Origin: Alkalihalobacillus pseudalcaliphilus
GTDB taxonomy: Bacteria > Bacillota > Bacilli > Bacillales > Bacillaceae_D
Reading direction: 5' to 3'
DNA length: 64,000 nucleotides
Assembly: GCF_028610675.1 (NCBI RefSeq)
Contig: NZ_JAQQWS010000014.1
Location: 1-64,000 of the forward strand
The translations under genes were made by a program, and so were the position numbers. This document shows positions 9,928-17,973 of the stretch, piece after piece. A model generated the notes under the pieces. It saw only the letters and a list, made by a program, of their open reading frames with translations, was not told where the DNA came from and did not search any database. Each line of letters opens with the position of its first letter. Within the stretch, counting starts at the first letter, position 1.

Positions 9928-10947
9928 TTACAATACTAATAAACTGTTTGCCGCCCCTTCATCCGTTACGAGAACATCAGTTGGACGATTTTTCACATAT
10001 GCAGCAATGGCCTTTGCTTTTGAATGACCACCTGCCACTGAGATTACATACTTATCTTGGTCAAGTTCATCTAACTGCAAACCAATCGTTCGTTGTTTAT
10101 GAATACTTTTACCATTTTCGTCGAAATAATAACCAAATGCTTCTCCGACTGCATGGTGTTCAATCAACTTCTCTAAAAATGGTACTTGCGAGTTTCGACG
10201 GCTCGCCATCATTTCAGCATCACCAATACCGTGAATGACAACAGAAGCTGATTTAATAATCTTTAAAATTTCTTGAACAGACGGTTCAATAATTAATGAA
10301 GAATAAGCTTCTTCACTCAGCTGGTCAGGTACATGCAACAAGCGATACTGTGCATGTGCTCGTGTTGCAAATTCTGCACTAATGGTATTCGCCTGATTTT
10401 CTACCTTTTCACCTAAGCCGCCTCTAGCAGGTACAAATACAACATCTCTGTTTTTGGAGTCAGCCGGCATCATACGGGCCACAGCTGCGAGTGTTGTTCC
10501 ACCCATAACGGCTACAACATCCTTTGGCTTTAAATGAGCGTTCAATTCGAGAGCTGCCGCTTGGCCAAGCTCATGTTTGACCCAATCATTTTCATCGCTA
10601 TCTCCAGATACGATAATGACCTTGGATACACCTAGCTTATCTTGTAGCTCTTTTTCTAAACTACTAAGGCCTTGAAGCTCTTTCATCATTTCTTCTAGCT
10701 CCGTAAAAAGAACTTCCCCTTGTGCCGTTAAACTCATGCCAGCAGTGGTAAAATCAACAATCCTCTGCTCCTTTAAGAACGTCACTTCACTTCGTAACAC
10801 ACGCTCTGACAACTGAACATTCGTTGATAATGTCCGTCTACCTATCGGCTGCATTAAACGTATATTTTGTAAGATTCGATAGCGCTTCACCATAGTATCA
10901 AGTAAATCAGGCACTAACTGTTTTTGTAACGTAATTAAAGACTTCAT
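9928..10947 (-). CDS. cggR: Central glycolytic genes repressor
   Basis: A SorC/DeoR-type repressor of the gapA operon, relieved by fructose-1,6-bisphosphate. The ATG at 10947 is preferred (GGAG, 9 nt, ATG) over the ATG two codons earlier, which is too close to the binding site; this gives 339 residues beginning MKSLITLQKQLVPDLL, matching B. subtilis CggR. A helix-turn-helix lies at about 30-70 (IGRRTLSTNVQLSERVLRSE), and the sugar-binding domain contains VMGGTTLAAVA near 150 and VFVPARGGLGEK near 175. Two operator pairs of the CggR type lie upstream at 11215-11250 and 11308-11343. Confidence 0.96.
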   Translation of the reverse strand: MKSLITLQKQLVPDLLDTMVKRYRILQNIRLMQPIGRRTLSTNVQLSERVLRSEVTFLKEQRIVDFTTAGMSLTAQGEVLFTELEEMMKELQGLSSLEKELQDKLGVSKVIIVSGDSDENDWVKHELGQAAALELNAHLKPKDVVAVMGGTTLAAVARMMPADSKNRDVVFVPARGGLGEKVENQANTISAEFATRAHAQYRLLHVPDQLSEEAYSSLIIEPSVQEILKIIKSASVVIHGIGDAEMMASRRNSQVPFLEKLIEHHAVGEAFGYYFDENGKSIHKQRTIGLQLDELDQDKYVISVAGGHSKAKAIAAYVKNRPTDVLVTDEGAANSLLVL

Positions 10948-11214
10948 GATCATAAGCTCCTTTTCACACTTTAGAAAAAATGCCACTAGAGAAACAGGCT
11001 TGACGAAGCAACCGATTTGGAGCTTAGTATCAGGCAAGCTAAGCCTATTCTTCACCCTATTCCACATTGATATGACAAATCTTCTTGATATTTCATCTTA
11101 GTTTATCCAAAGGTAGATGAAATAAAAGGGAGGATGATAGGGGGATGATTTCGCTGTTTAAGGTATGTTTGTTTATAATTTTATGAGGTAAAGGTATAGA
11201 TTGTTCTTTGCAGG

Positions 11215-11250
11215 GTCGCACAACGTCCCTCTGTGACAAAATACGTCCCG
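11215..11250 (-). promoter_or_regulatory. CggR operator, promoter-proximal copy
   Basis: On the minus strand: CGGGAC, 6 nt, TGTC, 4 nt, AGGGAC, 6 nt, CGAC. The known B. subtilis CggR operator is CGGGAC-N6-TGTC-N4-CGGGAC-N6-TGTC; the spacing is identical here, the first half-site is exact and the second is degenerate in the first base and in the TGTC element. It lies between the candidate -10 (11263-11268) and cggR, as expected for a roadblock repressor. Confidence 0.88.
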
Positions 11251-11262
11251 CCACATCAAAAA

Positions 11263-11268
11263 AATATA
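11263..11268 (-). promoter_or_regulatory. Candidate -10 of the cggR operon promoter
   Basis: TATATT on the minus strand, 12 nt upstream of the proximal CggR operator. No good -35 is seen at 17 nt; TTATCA is 19 nt away. Position relative to the operator is the main support. Confidence 0.35.
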
Positions 11269-11307
11269 CAATTTTGGGAAAGTCCTTTGATAATGACTAA
11301 CCACCGG

Positions 11308-11343
11308 GAGCGAAAATGTCCCTCTGTGACAAATAATGTCCCG
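11308..11343 (-). promoter_or_regulatory. CggR operator, distal second copy
   Basis: On the minus strand: CGGGAC, 6 nt, TGTC, 4 nt, AGGGAC, 6 nt, GCTC. It has the same 36-bp architecture as the proximal site, with the same exact first half and degraded second half, and lies 93 bp further upstream, on the other side of the candidate -10. A single operator pair is what is described for B. subtilis. Confidence 0.8.
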
Positions 11344-11752
11344 ATTAGAGCAAACTAAACCCTATCTCCATTATCATCATAACAATAATTATCCAATTAT
11401 ACAAGAGCTAAAACTTATTTTCTAAAAATTTGCTGAATCATGTTCCAAAACTCTAAGGCATGACCAAGAAGAATATTTAATGATATTCTATTCACCTATA
11501 ACCGTTTTGGAAACCAATTAAACATTTAAATAAATGAATGATTCAATGAATCTATAAAAGCCCGTAAATATCCCAAGCCACTCACATACCAATAAGGGCT
11601 GTCAATTCTTCCAGTCGCCGCCTACTTTAATTAGGAAAGTTAAAACAGCGACATGATATATAACCCCATTGATGATTGTACAAGTTTATCGCCATTAGGC
11701 GTTTGAATTGGATCTTTAGCTTTTAGTTTTAAGCTTAGTTGGTGCGTTGGTT
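11344..11752. other. Intergenic region without recognised gene
   Basis: About 400 bases between the distal CggR operator and the glutaredoxin gene. Both strands are AT-rich and broken by stops. An inverted AGCCC/AGGGCT pair brackets about 11557-11598. In several Bacillaceae rpoN sits next to this glutaredoxin-like gene and cggR; no rpoN or remnant is visible here. Confidence 0.4.
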
Positions 11753-12004
11753 TTAGCTTTGTGCTACCTTTATGGCACTTTTTAAATCCTCACGAGCGAT
11801 TTTACCAAATCCAATTTCCTTCCCTTCTATTAAGATCACAGGAATCATCAGCTGATACTTCTCTAACAGCTCTTCATCTTGATAAATATCGATAACATTC
11901 ACATCAAAAGCAAGCTCATCTCTTAATAACTTCAAATCTATCAACACATCATCACACAACGGACAATGCTCTTTAGACATCACTTCAACAACTACGTTAC
12001 TCAT
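11753..12004 (-). CDS. Glutaredoxin-like thioredoxin-fold protein
   Basis: An 83-residue protein with an N-terminal CPLC redox motif (residues 14-17 in EHCPLCDDV), a beta-alpha-beta thioredoxin fold and the cis-proline region IPVILIEGKEIGFGKI near 55-70. It matches the small glutaredoxin-family (DUF836-like) proteins that lie between rpoN and cggR in many Bacillaceae. The start follows AAGGAG with good spacing. The likely role is thiol-disulfide exchange; the partner is unknown. It is transcribed toward the cggR operator region. Confidence 0.85.
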   Translation of the reverse strand: MSNVVVEVMSKEHCPLCDDVLIDLKLLRDELAFDVNVIDIYQDEELLEKYQLMIPVILIEGKEIGFGKIAREDLKSAIKVAQS

Positions 12005-12094
12005 CTATATTCAACTCCTTTTTAGTACTTTTTATTTTAGCATTGATTAGTGGTAAAGTGATAAGCGACTCATATTTGTGCTGACTAAATATCA

Positions 12095-12596
12095 TCAGGC
12101 TTTCTCTTCCTTTTTCTGCATGTAACCCCAAGAATCGGCTTTTGCTCGGGCTTTCTTCTCATTTTCCGGTATGTAACCCCGCGATTCCGCTTTTGCTCGG
12201 GCTTTCTTCCTCTTTTTCAAGCCGCTACCCCGTGATTCCGCTTTTGCTCGGGCTTTCTTCTCATTTTCCGCCATGTAACCCCGCGTTTCCGCTTTTGCTC
12301 GGGCTTCCTCTCTCTTTTTCAAGCCGCAACCCCATGTTACGCTTTTGCTCGGGCTTTCTTCTCATTTTCCGGCATGTAACCCCGCGTTTCCGAGTTTGCT
12401 CGGGCTTCCTCTCTCTTTTTCAAGCCGCAACCCCGTGATTCCGCTTTTGCTCGGGCTTCCTTCTCATTTTCCGGCATGTAACCCCGCGATTCCGCTTTTG
12501 CTCGGGCTTCCTCTCTCTTTTTCAAGCCGCAACCCCGAGATTCGGCTTTTGCTCGGGCTTTCTTCTCATTTTCCGGCATGTAACCCCGTGATTACT
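12095..12596 (-). repeat. 51-bp tandem array (array 2) with 102-bp higher-order alternation
   Basis: About ten units of 51 bp; the landmark GCTTTTGCTCGGGCTT recurs every 51 bp (12138, 12189, 12240 and on). Units alternate between one containing CATTTTCCGGCATGTAAC and one containing CTTTTTCAAGCCGCAAC, giving a 102-bp higher-order period. The CTCGGGCTT / AACCCCG pairing is more degenerate than in arrays 1 and 3. It separates the divergent glutaredoxin and NERD genes. Open frames across it follow from the period of 3 x 17 and are not genes. Confidence 0.92.
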
Positions 12597-12725
12597 TACT
12601 TTATCCATTAATGCTAACATCATCTCACAATAAAACTTAGATAATTTTCTAGTTTCAGCATACTTCCTAGTAGACTTCTGATATAATTATCTTATTATTC
12701 TAAATTCAAATAAAAGGAGTGACTT

Positions 12726-13676
12726 ATTATCGTTATTAGCAAAAGAAAAGTCCCAAAGGAATTGCGGATTTTAAGGAGTTTAAAACACAGGATGCACAAT
12801 TTCCCAAAAGAATTAGAGAACAAAATGCTAATATTAGAAAAAGGTTATGCTGGTGAAATCGAATTTGATAAATTCACCTCAAATCTTCCCTCAGAGTACA
12901 TTATATTAAATGACCTGCTCTTAGAATTTAAAGGCCATAAATTTCAAGTAGATTCCCTTATTATTACTCCTACCTCCATTCATTTGTATGAAGTAAAAAA
13001 TTATGAAGGCGATGTATTATATAAAAATAGGAAACTTTACAACCTCCATTCAAAAAAAGAAATCCCCAATCCTGCATTTCAAGTTGAGCGTTCCAACAGT
13101 CTACTCCGCCAACTACTTGCACATTACTCCTTACCACATGCCGACTTATATTCTCATATTGTATTTGTAAACCCCACGTTTTATATGTATCATGCCCCCT
13201 TTGAGGACCCTTCATTTATTTTCCATTACCAAATTGCCAAACACTTTCAACAAATACAAGTAGCTACCCATTCCGAATCTTCCCAGCTTTCAAAGATAGC
13301 AATGACACTTTCTAATCACCAATTACTAGACTATCCAACACATTCAACGCCTGATTATAAATTTGAATCACTAAAAAAAGGTATAAGGTGTTTATACTGT
13401 GATTCATTTCAACTTTCTCTTTCAAAATTTGAACTCCGTTGTGAACTTTGCTGTTACAGCGAGCACGTAAAATCCGCATTAAAAAGGATGGTTACTGAAT
13501 TCGCCCTTTTGTTCCCTAAAGAAAAATTAACTACAAATTTATTCTACGAATGGTGTAATTCTTATAAGTCTAAAGACTCTCTGCAAAGATATCTTTCCAA
13601 ATATCATCCCATATCTGGAAAAGGAAAAGCCACTCAATATCTAGTAGCTGAACAAACCGATAAAGAGTTTAATTAA
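12726..13676 (+). CDS. NERD-domain protein with C-terminal zinc ribbon
   Basis: The NERD (nuclease-related) domain spans about residues 30-150: GYAGEIEFD, then a D-x(n)-E-x-K core visible as KFQVDSLIITPTSIHLYEVKNYEG, which resembles a restriction-like nuclease active site. A CLYC ... CELC pair near residues 220-240 suggests a zinc ribbon. A good AAGGAG (12714-12719) has no ATG/GTG/TTG at proper distance; ATT at 12726 or ATC at 12729 gives the N-terminus (M)IVISKRKVPKELRIL, which resembles family N-termini, while the in-frame TTG at 12762 lies directly after a weak AAGGA. A rare start is therefore inferred. The 316-residue length is normal for the family. Role in DNA processing is only suggested by the domain. 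Confidence 0.8.
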   Translation: MIVISKRKVPKELRILRSLKHRMHNFPKELENKMLILEKGYAGEIEFDKFTSNLPSEYIILNDLLLEFKGHKFQVDSLIITPTSIHLYEVKNYEGDVLYKNRKLYNLHSKKEIPNPAFQVERSNSLLRQLLAHYSLPHADLYSHIVFVNPTFYMYHAPFEDPSFIFHYQIAKHFQQIQVATHSESSQLSKIAMTLSNHQLLDYPTHSTPDYKFESLKKGIRCLYCDSFQLSLSKFELRCELCCYSEHVKSALKRMVTEFALLFPKEKLTTNLFYEWCNSYKSKDSLQRYLSKYHPISGKGKATQYLVAEQTDKEFN

Positions 13677-13816
13677 CGACTTAACACCTTTCCTTCTTTA
13701 ATGTGTCAACACAAAAAAGAACTAAACCCAAAAACTCCCCCAATCAATTAGACCCCATTCACCTATCCACTTTTTATTTCTGACTCTCTCGTCCCAGCCA
13801 CTCCTAAAACACCGAT
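13677..13816. other. Intergenic sequence before the sugar operon promoter
   Basis: Between the NERD stop and the direct repeats. AT-rich with no convincing terminator or ORF. Confidence 0.4.
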
Positions 13817-13852
13817 GTCAATATAGTGCACCATTCTAGTCAATGTAGTGGA
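13817..13852 (+). promoter_or_regulatory. Direct repeats spaced 22 bp, probable activator site
   Basis: GTCAATATAGTGCA (13817-13830) and GTCAATGTAGTGGA (13839-13852) are direct repeats with a 22-bp period, about two helical turns. The second abuts the -35 position of a promoter with a good -10 (TATAAT, 13875-13880) but no recognisable -35. AraC-type activators bind such direct repeats, and a YesN-type AraC response regulator is encoded downstream at 19743-21284. Confidence 0.65.
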
Positions 13853-13874
13853 TGGGATTTCTCTGAGTAGTCGA

Positions 13875-13880
13875 TATAAT
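13875..13880 (+). promoter_or_regulatory. -10 of the sugar ABC operon promoter
   Basis: A perfect TATAAT. The -35 position (about 13852-13857) is ATGGGA, far from consensus, which fits activator dependence. Confidence 0.6.
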
Positions 13881-13887
13881 TAATAAT

Positions 13888-13901
13888 TGTAAACGGTTTC
13901 A
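13888..13901 (+). promoter_or_regulatory. cre site (CcpA operator)
   Basis: TGTAAACGGTTTCA matches the 14-nt consensus TGWAANCGNTNWCA at every position. It starts 8 nt after the -10, covering the expected transcription start, so CcpA bound with HPr-Ser-P or Crh-Ser-P would repress the sugar operon. A LacI-type local regulator could use a similar site, but none is encoded nearby. Confidence 0.85.
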
Positions 13902-14070
13902 CAAAACACTTTTAGAATATGGGGCACTAAACCATATTACTAGTTTTCTGTTTTCTTATCTATTTCTTAATTAGATGACCTGAAGGCTTTCGCTTCGTTT
14001 TTTCATCATCTCTTGGTTTCAACGGTTCATGACGCTTTGTTTGAACACTGCTTTGTAGGGGGTTAAAGAA

Positions 14071-15012
14071 ATGGCTGTTATTGCCAAAAAAGGAACACAT
14101 GCATTACGTGAAGATAAACCAACTCAAACAAAAAAGAATAAGAAAATTCGTTCTCATTTAAGTTATTGGCTGTTTATCGGACCTGCACTTTTTGTATTTT
14201 TGATGATTCAGCTTATCCCTTTTGGAATGGGTATTTATTATTCGTTTACTTCTTGGAATGGAATTTCCGCGGTTAGAGAATGGGTAGGATTTCAAAATTA
14301 TATTCAAATTTTCACCAATGACCCACGCTTTTTTGATTCATTCCTATTTACGACCAAATTTATGATCGCTGCTGTTCTAATCAGTAATGCAATCGGATTT
14401 ACATTAGCTCTCATCTTGAACGCTGCCTTAAAAACAAAAAATATCCTGCGAACCGTGTACTTTCTACCTAATGTAATTGGTGGTCTTTTACTAGGGTTCA
14501 TCTGGCAATTTATTTTTGTTCGTGGTTTTGCTGTGATTGGTGAGATAACGAACATTGGCTTTTTTCAACAACCATGGCTCGGTGATGCTGAAACGGCATT
14601 TTGGGGACTCGTTATTGTATTCGCTTGGCAAATCAGTGGATACATGATGGTCATTTATGTTGCTGCCTTGCAAGGGTTGGATCGTTCACTCTTAGAAGCT
14701 GCGAAAATTGACGGAGCTAACGCTTTTCAGCTTTTAAGAAAAATCATTATTCCATTAGTTTTACCAGCCTTCACCATTTGTTTATTTCTTACTATCTCAA
14801 TGGCATTTAAATTATTTGATTTAAATCTAGCCCTAACAGGCGGTGGCCCTTATAACTCGACAGAGTCGGTTGCACTCAATATTTATAACGAAGCTTTTAC
14901 AATGAATAATTATGGAATAGGTTCTGCCAAATCATTTATCTTCTTTGTCATTGTTGCAGTAGTTACCATATTCCAAGTTTCATTGACGAAAAAACGGGAG
15001 GTTGAAGCGTAA
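14071..15012 (+). CDS. Carbohydrate ABC importer permease 1 (MalF/UgpA type)
   Basis: A 313-residue inner-membrane permease with six hydrophobic segments, beginning near residue 30 (YWLFIGPALFVFLMI). The EAA loop that docks the ATPase reads EAAKIDGANAFQLLRKI near residues 207-223. The start follows GGGGG with 8-nt spacing. The stop overlaps the start of the second permease by 1 nt. It is the first gene after the cre-controlled promoter. No ATPase is encoded in the locus, so a shared MsmX-type ATPase is expected. The sugar cannot be read from the sequence. Confidence 0.93.
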   Translation: MAVIAKKGTHALREDKPTQTKKNKKIRSHLSYWLFIGPALFVFLMIQLIPFGMGIYYSFTSWNGISAVREWVGFQNYIQIFTNDPRFFDSFLFTTKFMIAAVLISNAIGFTLALILNAALKTKNILRTVYFLPNVIGGLLLGFIWQFIFVRGFAVIGEITNIGFFQQPWLGDAETAFWGLVIVFAWQISGYMMVIYVAALQGLDRSLLEAAKIDGANAFQLLRKIIIPLVLPAFTICLFLTISMAFKLFDLNLALTGGGPYNSTESVALNIYNEAFTMNNYGIGSAKSFIFFVIVAVVTIFQVSLTKKREVEA

Positions 15013-15833
15013 TGAAGTATACGAAGAAAACATTTACATTGGAAATTATCGCTATCATTATCGCTATCATCTTTCTAATCCCGTTTTATTTCGTTATCGT
15101 CAACTCTTTAAAAAGTTTTTCTGAGATATTAACGAATTCTGCCGCATTACCAGACCAGCTTCTATTCTCAAATTATTTAAAAGTTTGGCAAATACTTGAT
15201 TTTCCTAAAGTCTTTCTAAACTCTCTGATCATTACAGTTATTAGTAATATTGGGCTTGTCATTATAAGTTCAATGGCAGCCTGGAAGCTTGTTAGGACAC
15301 CTCATCGCTTTAGTAAAATACTTTTTATTCTATTTGTCTCGGCGATGGTTATTCCGTTTCAAGCGGTCATGATACCTCTTGTACAGTGGAGTGGTATGCT
15401 TGGAATTATTAATAGTCTTCCCGGAATAATCTTTATGTATTTTGGATTCGGTGTTCCATTAACGTTATTTCTATATCATGGCTTCATTAAAACCGTACCC
15501 ATTGAGATTGAGGAATCGGCTCGAATTGATGGATGTTCCCAGTTTCGCGTTTTTTGGAATATTGTCTTTCCACTTTTGAAACCGATTACCGTAACGGTGA
15601 TTATTTTAAATACACTTTGGATTTGGAATGACTATTTATTACCATTGCTTGTCCTTCAAGATCCAAATTTACGAACGATTCCACTTGCTACAAGCTCTTT
15701 CTTTGCTCAATATACCAAACAGTGGGATATGGGATTAGCTGCATTAGTTCTTGGGATCACGCCAGTTATTATTTTCTTTCTATTTCTACAAAAACACATT
15801 ATTAAAGGCATTGCTGCTGGTTCTATTAAGTAA
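15012..15833 (+). CDS. Carbohydrate ABC importer permease 2 (MalG/UgpE type)
   Basis: A 273-residue permease with six membrane segments; the EAA loop is EESARIDGCSQFRVFWNI near residues 163-180, and the N-terminal PFYFVIVNSLKS motif is characteristic of the MalG subfamily. It forms a heterodimer with the preceding permease. The ATG at 15012 overlaps the upstream stop. It is followed by a 300-bp gap holding a dispersed repeat, rather than directly by the binding-protein gene. Confidence 0.93.
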   Translation: MKYTKKTFTLEIIAIIIAIIFLIPFYFVIVNSLKSFSEILTNSAALPDQLLFSNYLKVWQILDFPKVFLNSLIITVISNIGLVIISSMAAWKLVRTPHRFSKILFILFVSAMVIPFQAVMIPLVQWSGMLGIINSLPGIIFMYFGFGVPLTLFLYHGFIKTVPIEIEESARIDGCSQFRVFWNIVFPLLKPITVTVIILNTLWIWNDYLLPLLVLQDPNLRTIPLATSSFFAQYTKQWDMGLAALVLGITPVIIFFLFLQKHIIKGIAAGSIK

Positions 15834-15839
15834 TTCATT

Positions 15840-16000
15840 AATTAATGCTTATATGCCGAACTCTACTCACCACTACTGAAAATTATGCTTCGAGTCCTGC
15901 CCGGTGGCACTGAGCTAATGGATGCAGCCGTTGGCTCTCAGACCGCCACTACTTCCAGCAGGAGCTTTTACCGTGGGAGTCTTGGTTTTGTATCAACGTG
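15840..16000 (+). repeat. Dispersed repeat family A within the sugar operon
   Basis: The core GAAAATTATGCTTCGAGTCCTG with GGTGGCACTGAGCTAAT, GCAGCCGTTGG and CAGACCGCCACTACTTC matches the copies at 22855-22995 and 3695-3790. It separates the second permease from the binding-protein gene. No ORF is present. A leftover region (16001-16117) has no recognised feature apart from the AGGGGAGG ribosome binding site at its end. Confidence 0.7.
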
Positions 16001-16133
16001 TACGCATGTGCGATGACTTTTTCCTTACATTTAACGGGTCATCCATTATTGTTTAAAAAAATTGATAGGTTATCCATTTTGTAGATTCTTCTACAAATTT
16101 ATAATAGTACAATATAAAAGGGGAGGTTCTTAG

Positions 16134-17414
16134 ATGATGAAGAACATGAAAAAATGGGGATTTTTGGCTATTTTGTCCATACTTATCCTTACAGCTTGTG
16201 GAGGATCAGATGACACAGGTGGTAATCAAGATGGCAGTTCTAGTGGTAATGATGATGTCGTGACACTCAATATGTTTCAATTTAAAGTTGAAATTGCCGA
16301 TGAATTACGAGCGATGTTAGATGAATTTGAATCAGAGAATCCCAATATCAAAGTACAATTAGAAACGGTCGGTGGTGGTGCTGATTATAGTGCCGCACTT
16401 AAAGCTAAGTTTGCTTCTGGTGAGCACCCTGATATCTTTAATAATGGTGGCTTTACTGAACTAGGTTTATGGAAAGAGCATCTTGCTGATTTATCAGATG
16501 AACCTTGGGTAGAACACTTACTTCCGATTGGCGCTGTCCCAATGACAGATGAGGACGGAACCTTATACGGTATGCCTGTAAACCTTGAAGGATATGGTTT
16601 TATCTATAACAAGGATTTATTCGAAGAGGCAGGAATTACCGAAGAACCGAAAACGTTTACAGATTTGTTAGAAGCAGCTCAAAAATTAGAAGAGAATGAT
16701 ATCACAGCTTTCTCAGCTGGTTATGCAGAATGGTGGGTTATTGGCCAACATCTATTAAATATTCCTTATGCTGAACAAGGTGACCCTACTGCATTTATTG
16801 ACGGTCTGAATGAAGGTACAGAAACATTCGTTGGTAACGAAGGTTTTGAACAATTCCAAGCCTTAATTGATTTAGAAATTGAATACGGGAATACGAATCC
16901 ATTAACAACAGATTACAATACGCAAGTTACTCAATTTGCTAACGGACAAACCGCCATGCTTCAACAAGGTAACTGGGTAGAAAATATGATTTATGAATTA
17001 AATCCAGATATTAATATGGGCATTATCCCGATTTCATTAAATGATGACGGTGAAGCAAAACTACCAATCGGAGTACCGAACAACTGGGTTCTGAACAAAA
17101 ATTCAGAGAAACTAGAAGAAGCGAAACTTTTATTAGACTGGATGGTCAACTCTGAAACGGGTCAACGTTATTTAACGGAAGAATTTGCTTTCATTCCAGC
17201 CTTTGACCATATCGATCCTGTTGGTCTAGGTGCACTAGGTGAAGTCATTTTAGAATACTCGTCTGAAGACCAAACTTTACCGTGGACTTGGTTTATGTGG
17301 CCAGATGGAGCAAACCAAGACTTTGCCTCACTTATTCAAGAATACGTTGCCGAGCGCATTGATTATCCAACCTTATTAGAAAGAATGGATTCAACTTGGC
17401 AAAACCTAAAATAA
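16134..17414 (+). CDS. Sugar-binding lipoprotein of ABC importer
   Basis: A 426-residue family-1 extracellular solute-binding protein. The signal peptide ends in a lipobox LTAC, with the lipidated cysteine at about residue 22, followed by a Gly/Ser/Asp-rich linker; mature protein is anchored outside the membrane. The body has the family pattern (NPNIKVQLETV, ASGEHPDIF, YGMPVNLEGYGFIYNKDLFEEAGI, GQTAMLQQGNWV). A strong ribosome binding site AGGGGAGG precedes ATG 16134. It lies after the permeases rather than before them, which is unusual for this operon type, and is followed by a terminator. Confidence 0.93.
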   Translation: MMKNMKKWGFLAILSILILTACGGSDDTGGNQDGSSSGNDDVVTLNMFQFKVEIADELRAMLDEFESENPNIKVQLETVGGGADYSAALKAKFASGEHPDIFNNGGFTELGLWKEHLADLSDEPWVEHLLPIGAVPMTDEDGTLYGMPVNLEGYGFIYNKDLFEEAGITEEPKTFTDLLEAAQKLEENDITAFSAGYAEWWVIGQHLLNIPYAEQGDPTAFIDGLNEGTETFVGNEGFEQFQALIDLEIEYGNTNPLTTDYNTQVTQFANGQTAMLQQGNWVENMIYELNPDINMGIIPISLNDDGEAKLPIGVPNNWVLNKNSEKLEEAKLLLDWMVNSETGQRYLTEEFAFIPAFDHIDPVGLGALGEVILEYSSEDQTLPWTWFMWPDGANQDFASLIQEYVAERIDYPTLLERMDSTWQNLK

Positions 17415-17449
17415 CTATGGTTACTCATACACAGCTAATTTAATAATTA

Positions 17450-17490
17450 AAAACCTCAAATACGATAACCCTGTATTTGAGGTTTTCCTT
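17450..17490 (+). terminator. Terminator after the binding-protein gene
   Basis: AAACCTCAAATAC and GTATTTGAGGTTT are a perfect 13-bp inverted repeat with a 9-nt loop, followed by TTCCTTT. Confidence 0.9.
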
Positions 17491-17529
17491 TATAGTAGGA
17501 ACGGGGTAACTAAAAACATCTTAATATGG

Positions 17530-17700
17530 AAGTTACCTATGGGCGATAGGTTGTGCAGTGAAGTTAGCTGGTCATCTATCTCGCGATAAATGACCTTAGC
17601 GGGACAATGCTCCCTGTTTATTCAGCTGACTCCTGATGGTAATCGAGTTGTAAACGTGCCAACTGTTTCAAAAGTCGCCACCAACAAGCATGAAAGATTA
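17530..17700 (+). repeat. Dispersed repeat family B, copy with hairpin
   Basis: Matches 23140-23260 by eye (GAAGTTARCTGG, a GATA hairpin, GACCTTARCGGGACA, then CTGATGG). It contains the stem GGTCAT-C-TATC / GATA-A-ATGACC with loop TCGC. The short ORF across it has no support. Confidence 0.6.
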
Positions 17701-17850
17701 TTTGACGTTCTATACCCAGCGGAAGAAATGCCGCGGAGACTCCAGTGGGATGAAGTGGCTAGCTCAAATCCACTAGTAAGCTAGTTAGTTCAGCACCACC
17801 CCACAGGACGAGCGAGCATTTCTGTAGCGACGAGTAACGCTCTATGTTCG
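17700..17850 (-). repeat. Dispersed repeat family A, inverted copy
   Basis: Read on the minus strand: CGCTACAGAAATGCTCGCTCGTCCTGTGGGGTGG-like order of blocks, as in the copies at 815-925 and 22855-22995, ending with GGAGTCTCCGCGGCATTT. It lies immediately beside a family B copy, between the binding protein and the sensor kinase. 17851-17955 holds no recognised feature until the AGGAGG ribosome binding site. Confidence 0.65.
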
Positions 17851-17973
17851 TACTAACTTACATACAAACTCACTAAGAATTTCTGTTTCATTCACTTTTC
17901 CAATCCAAAAATCATGACATCGTTTATAATCAACATAGATTAACCCATAGAGCCAAACAGGAGGTGTAACAAT

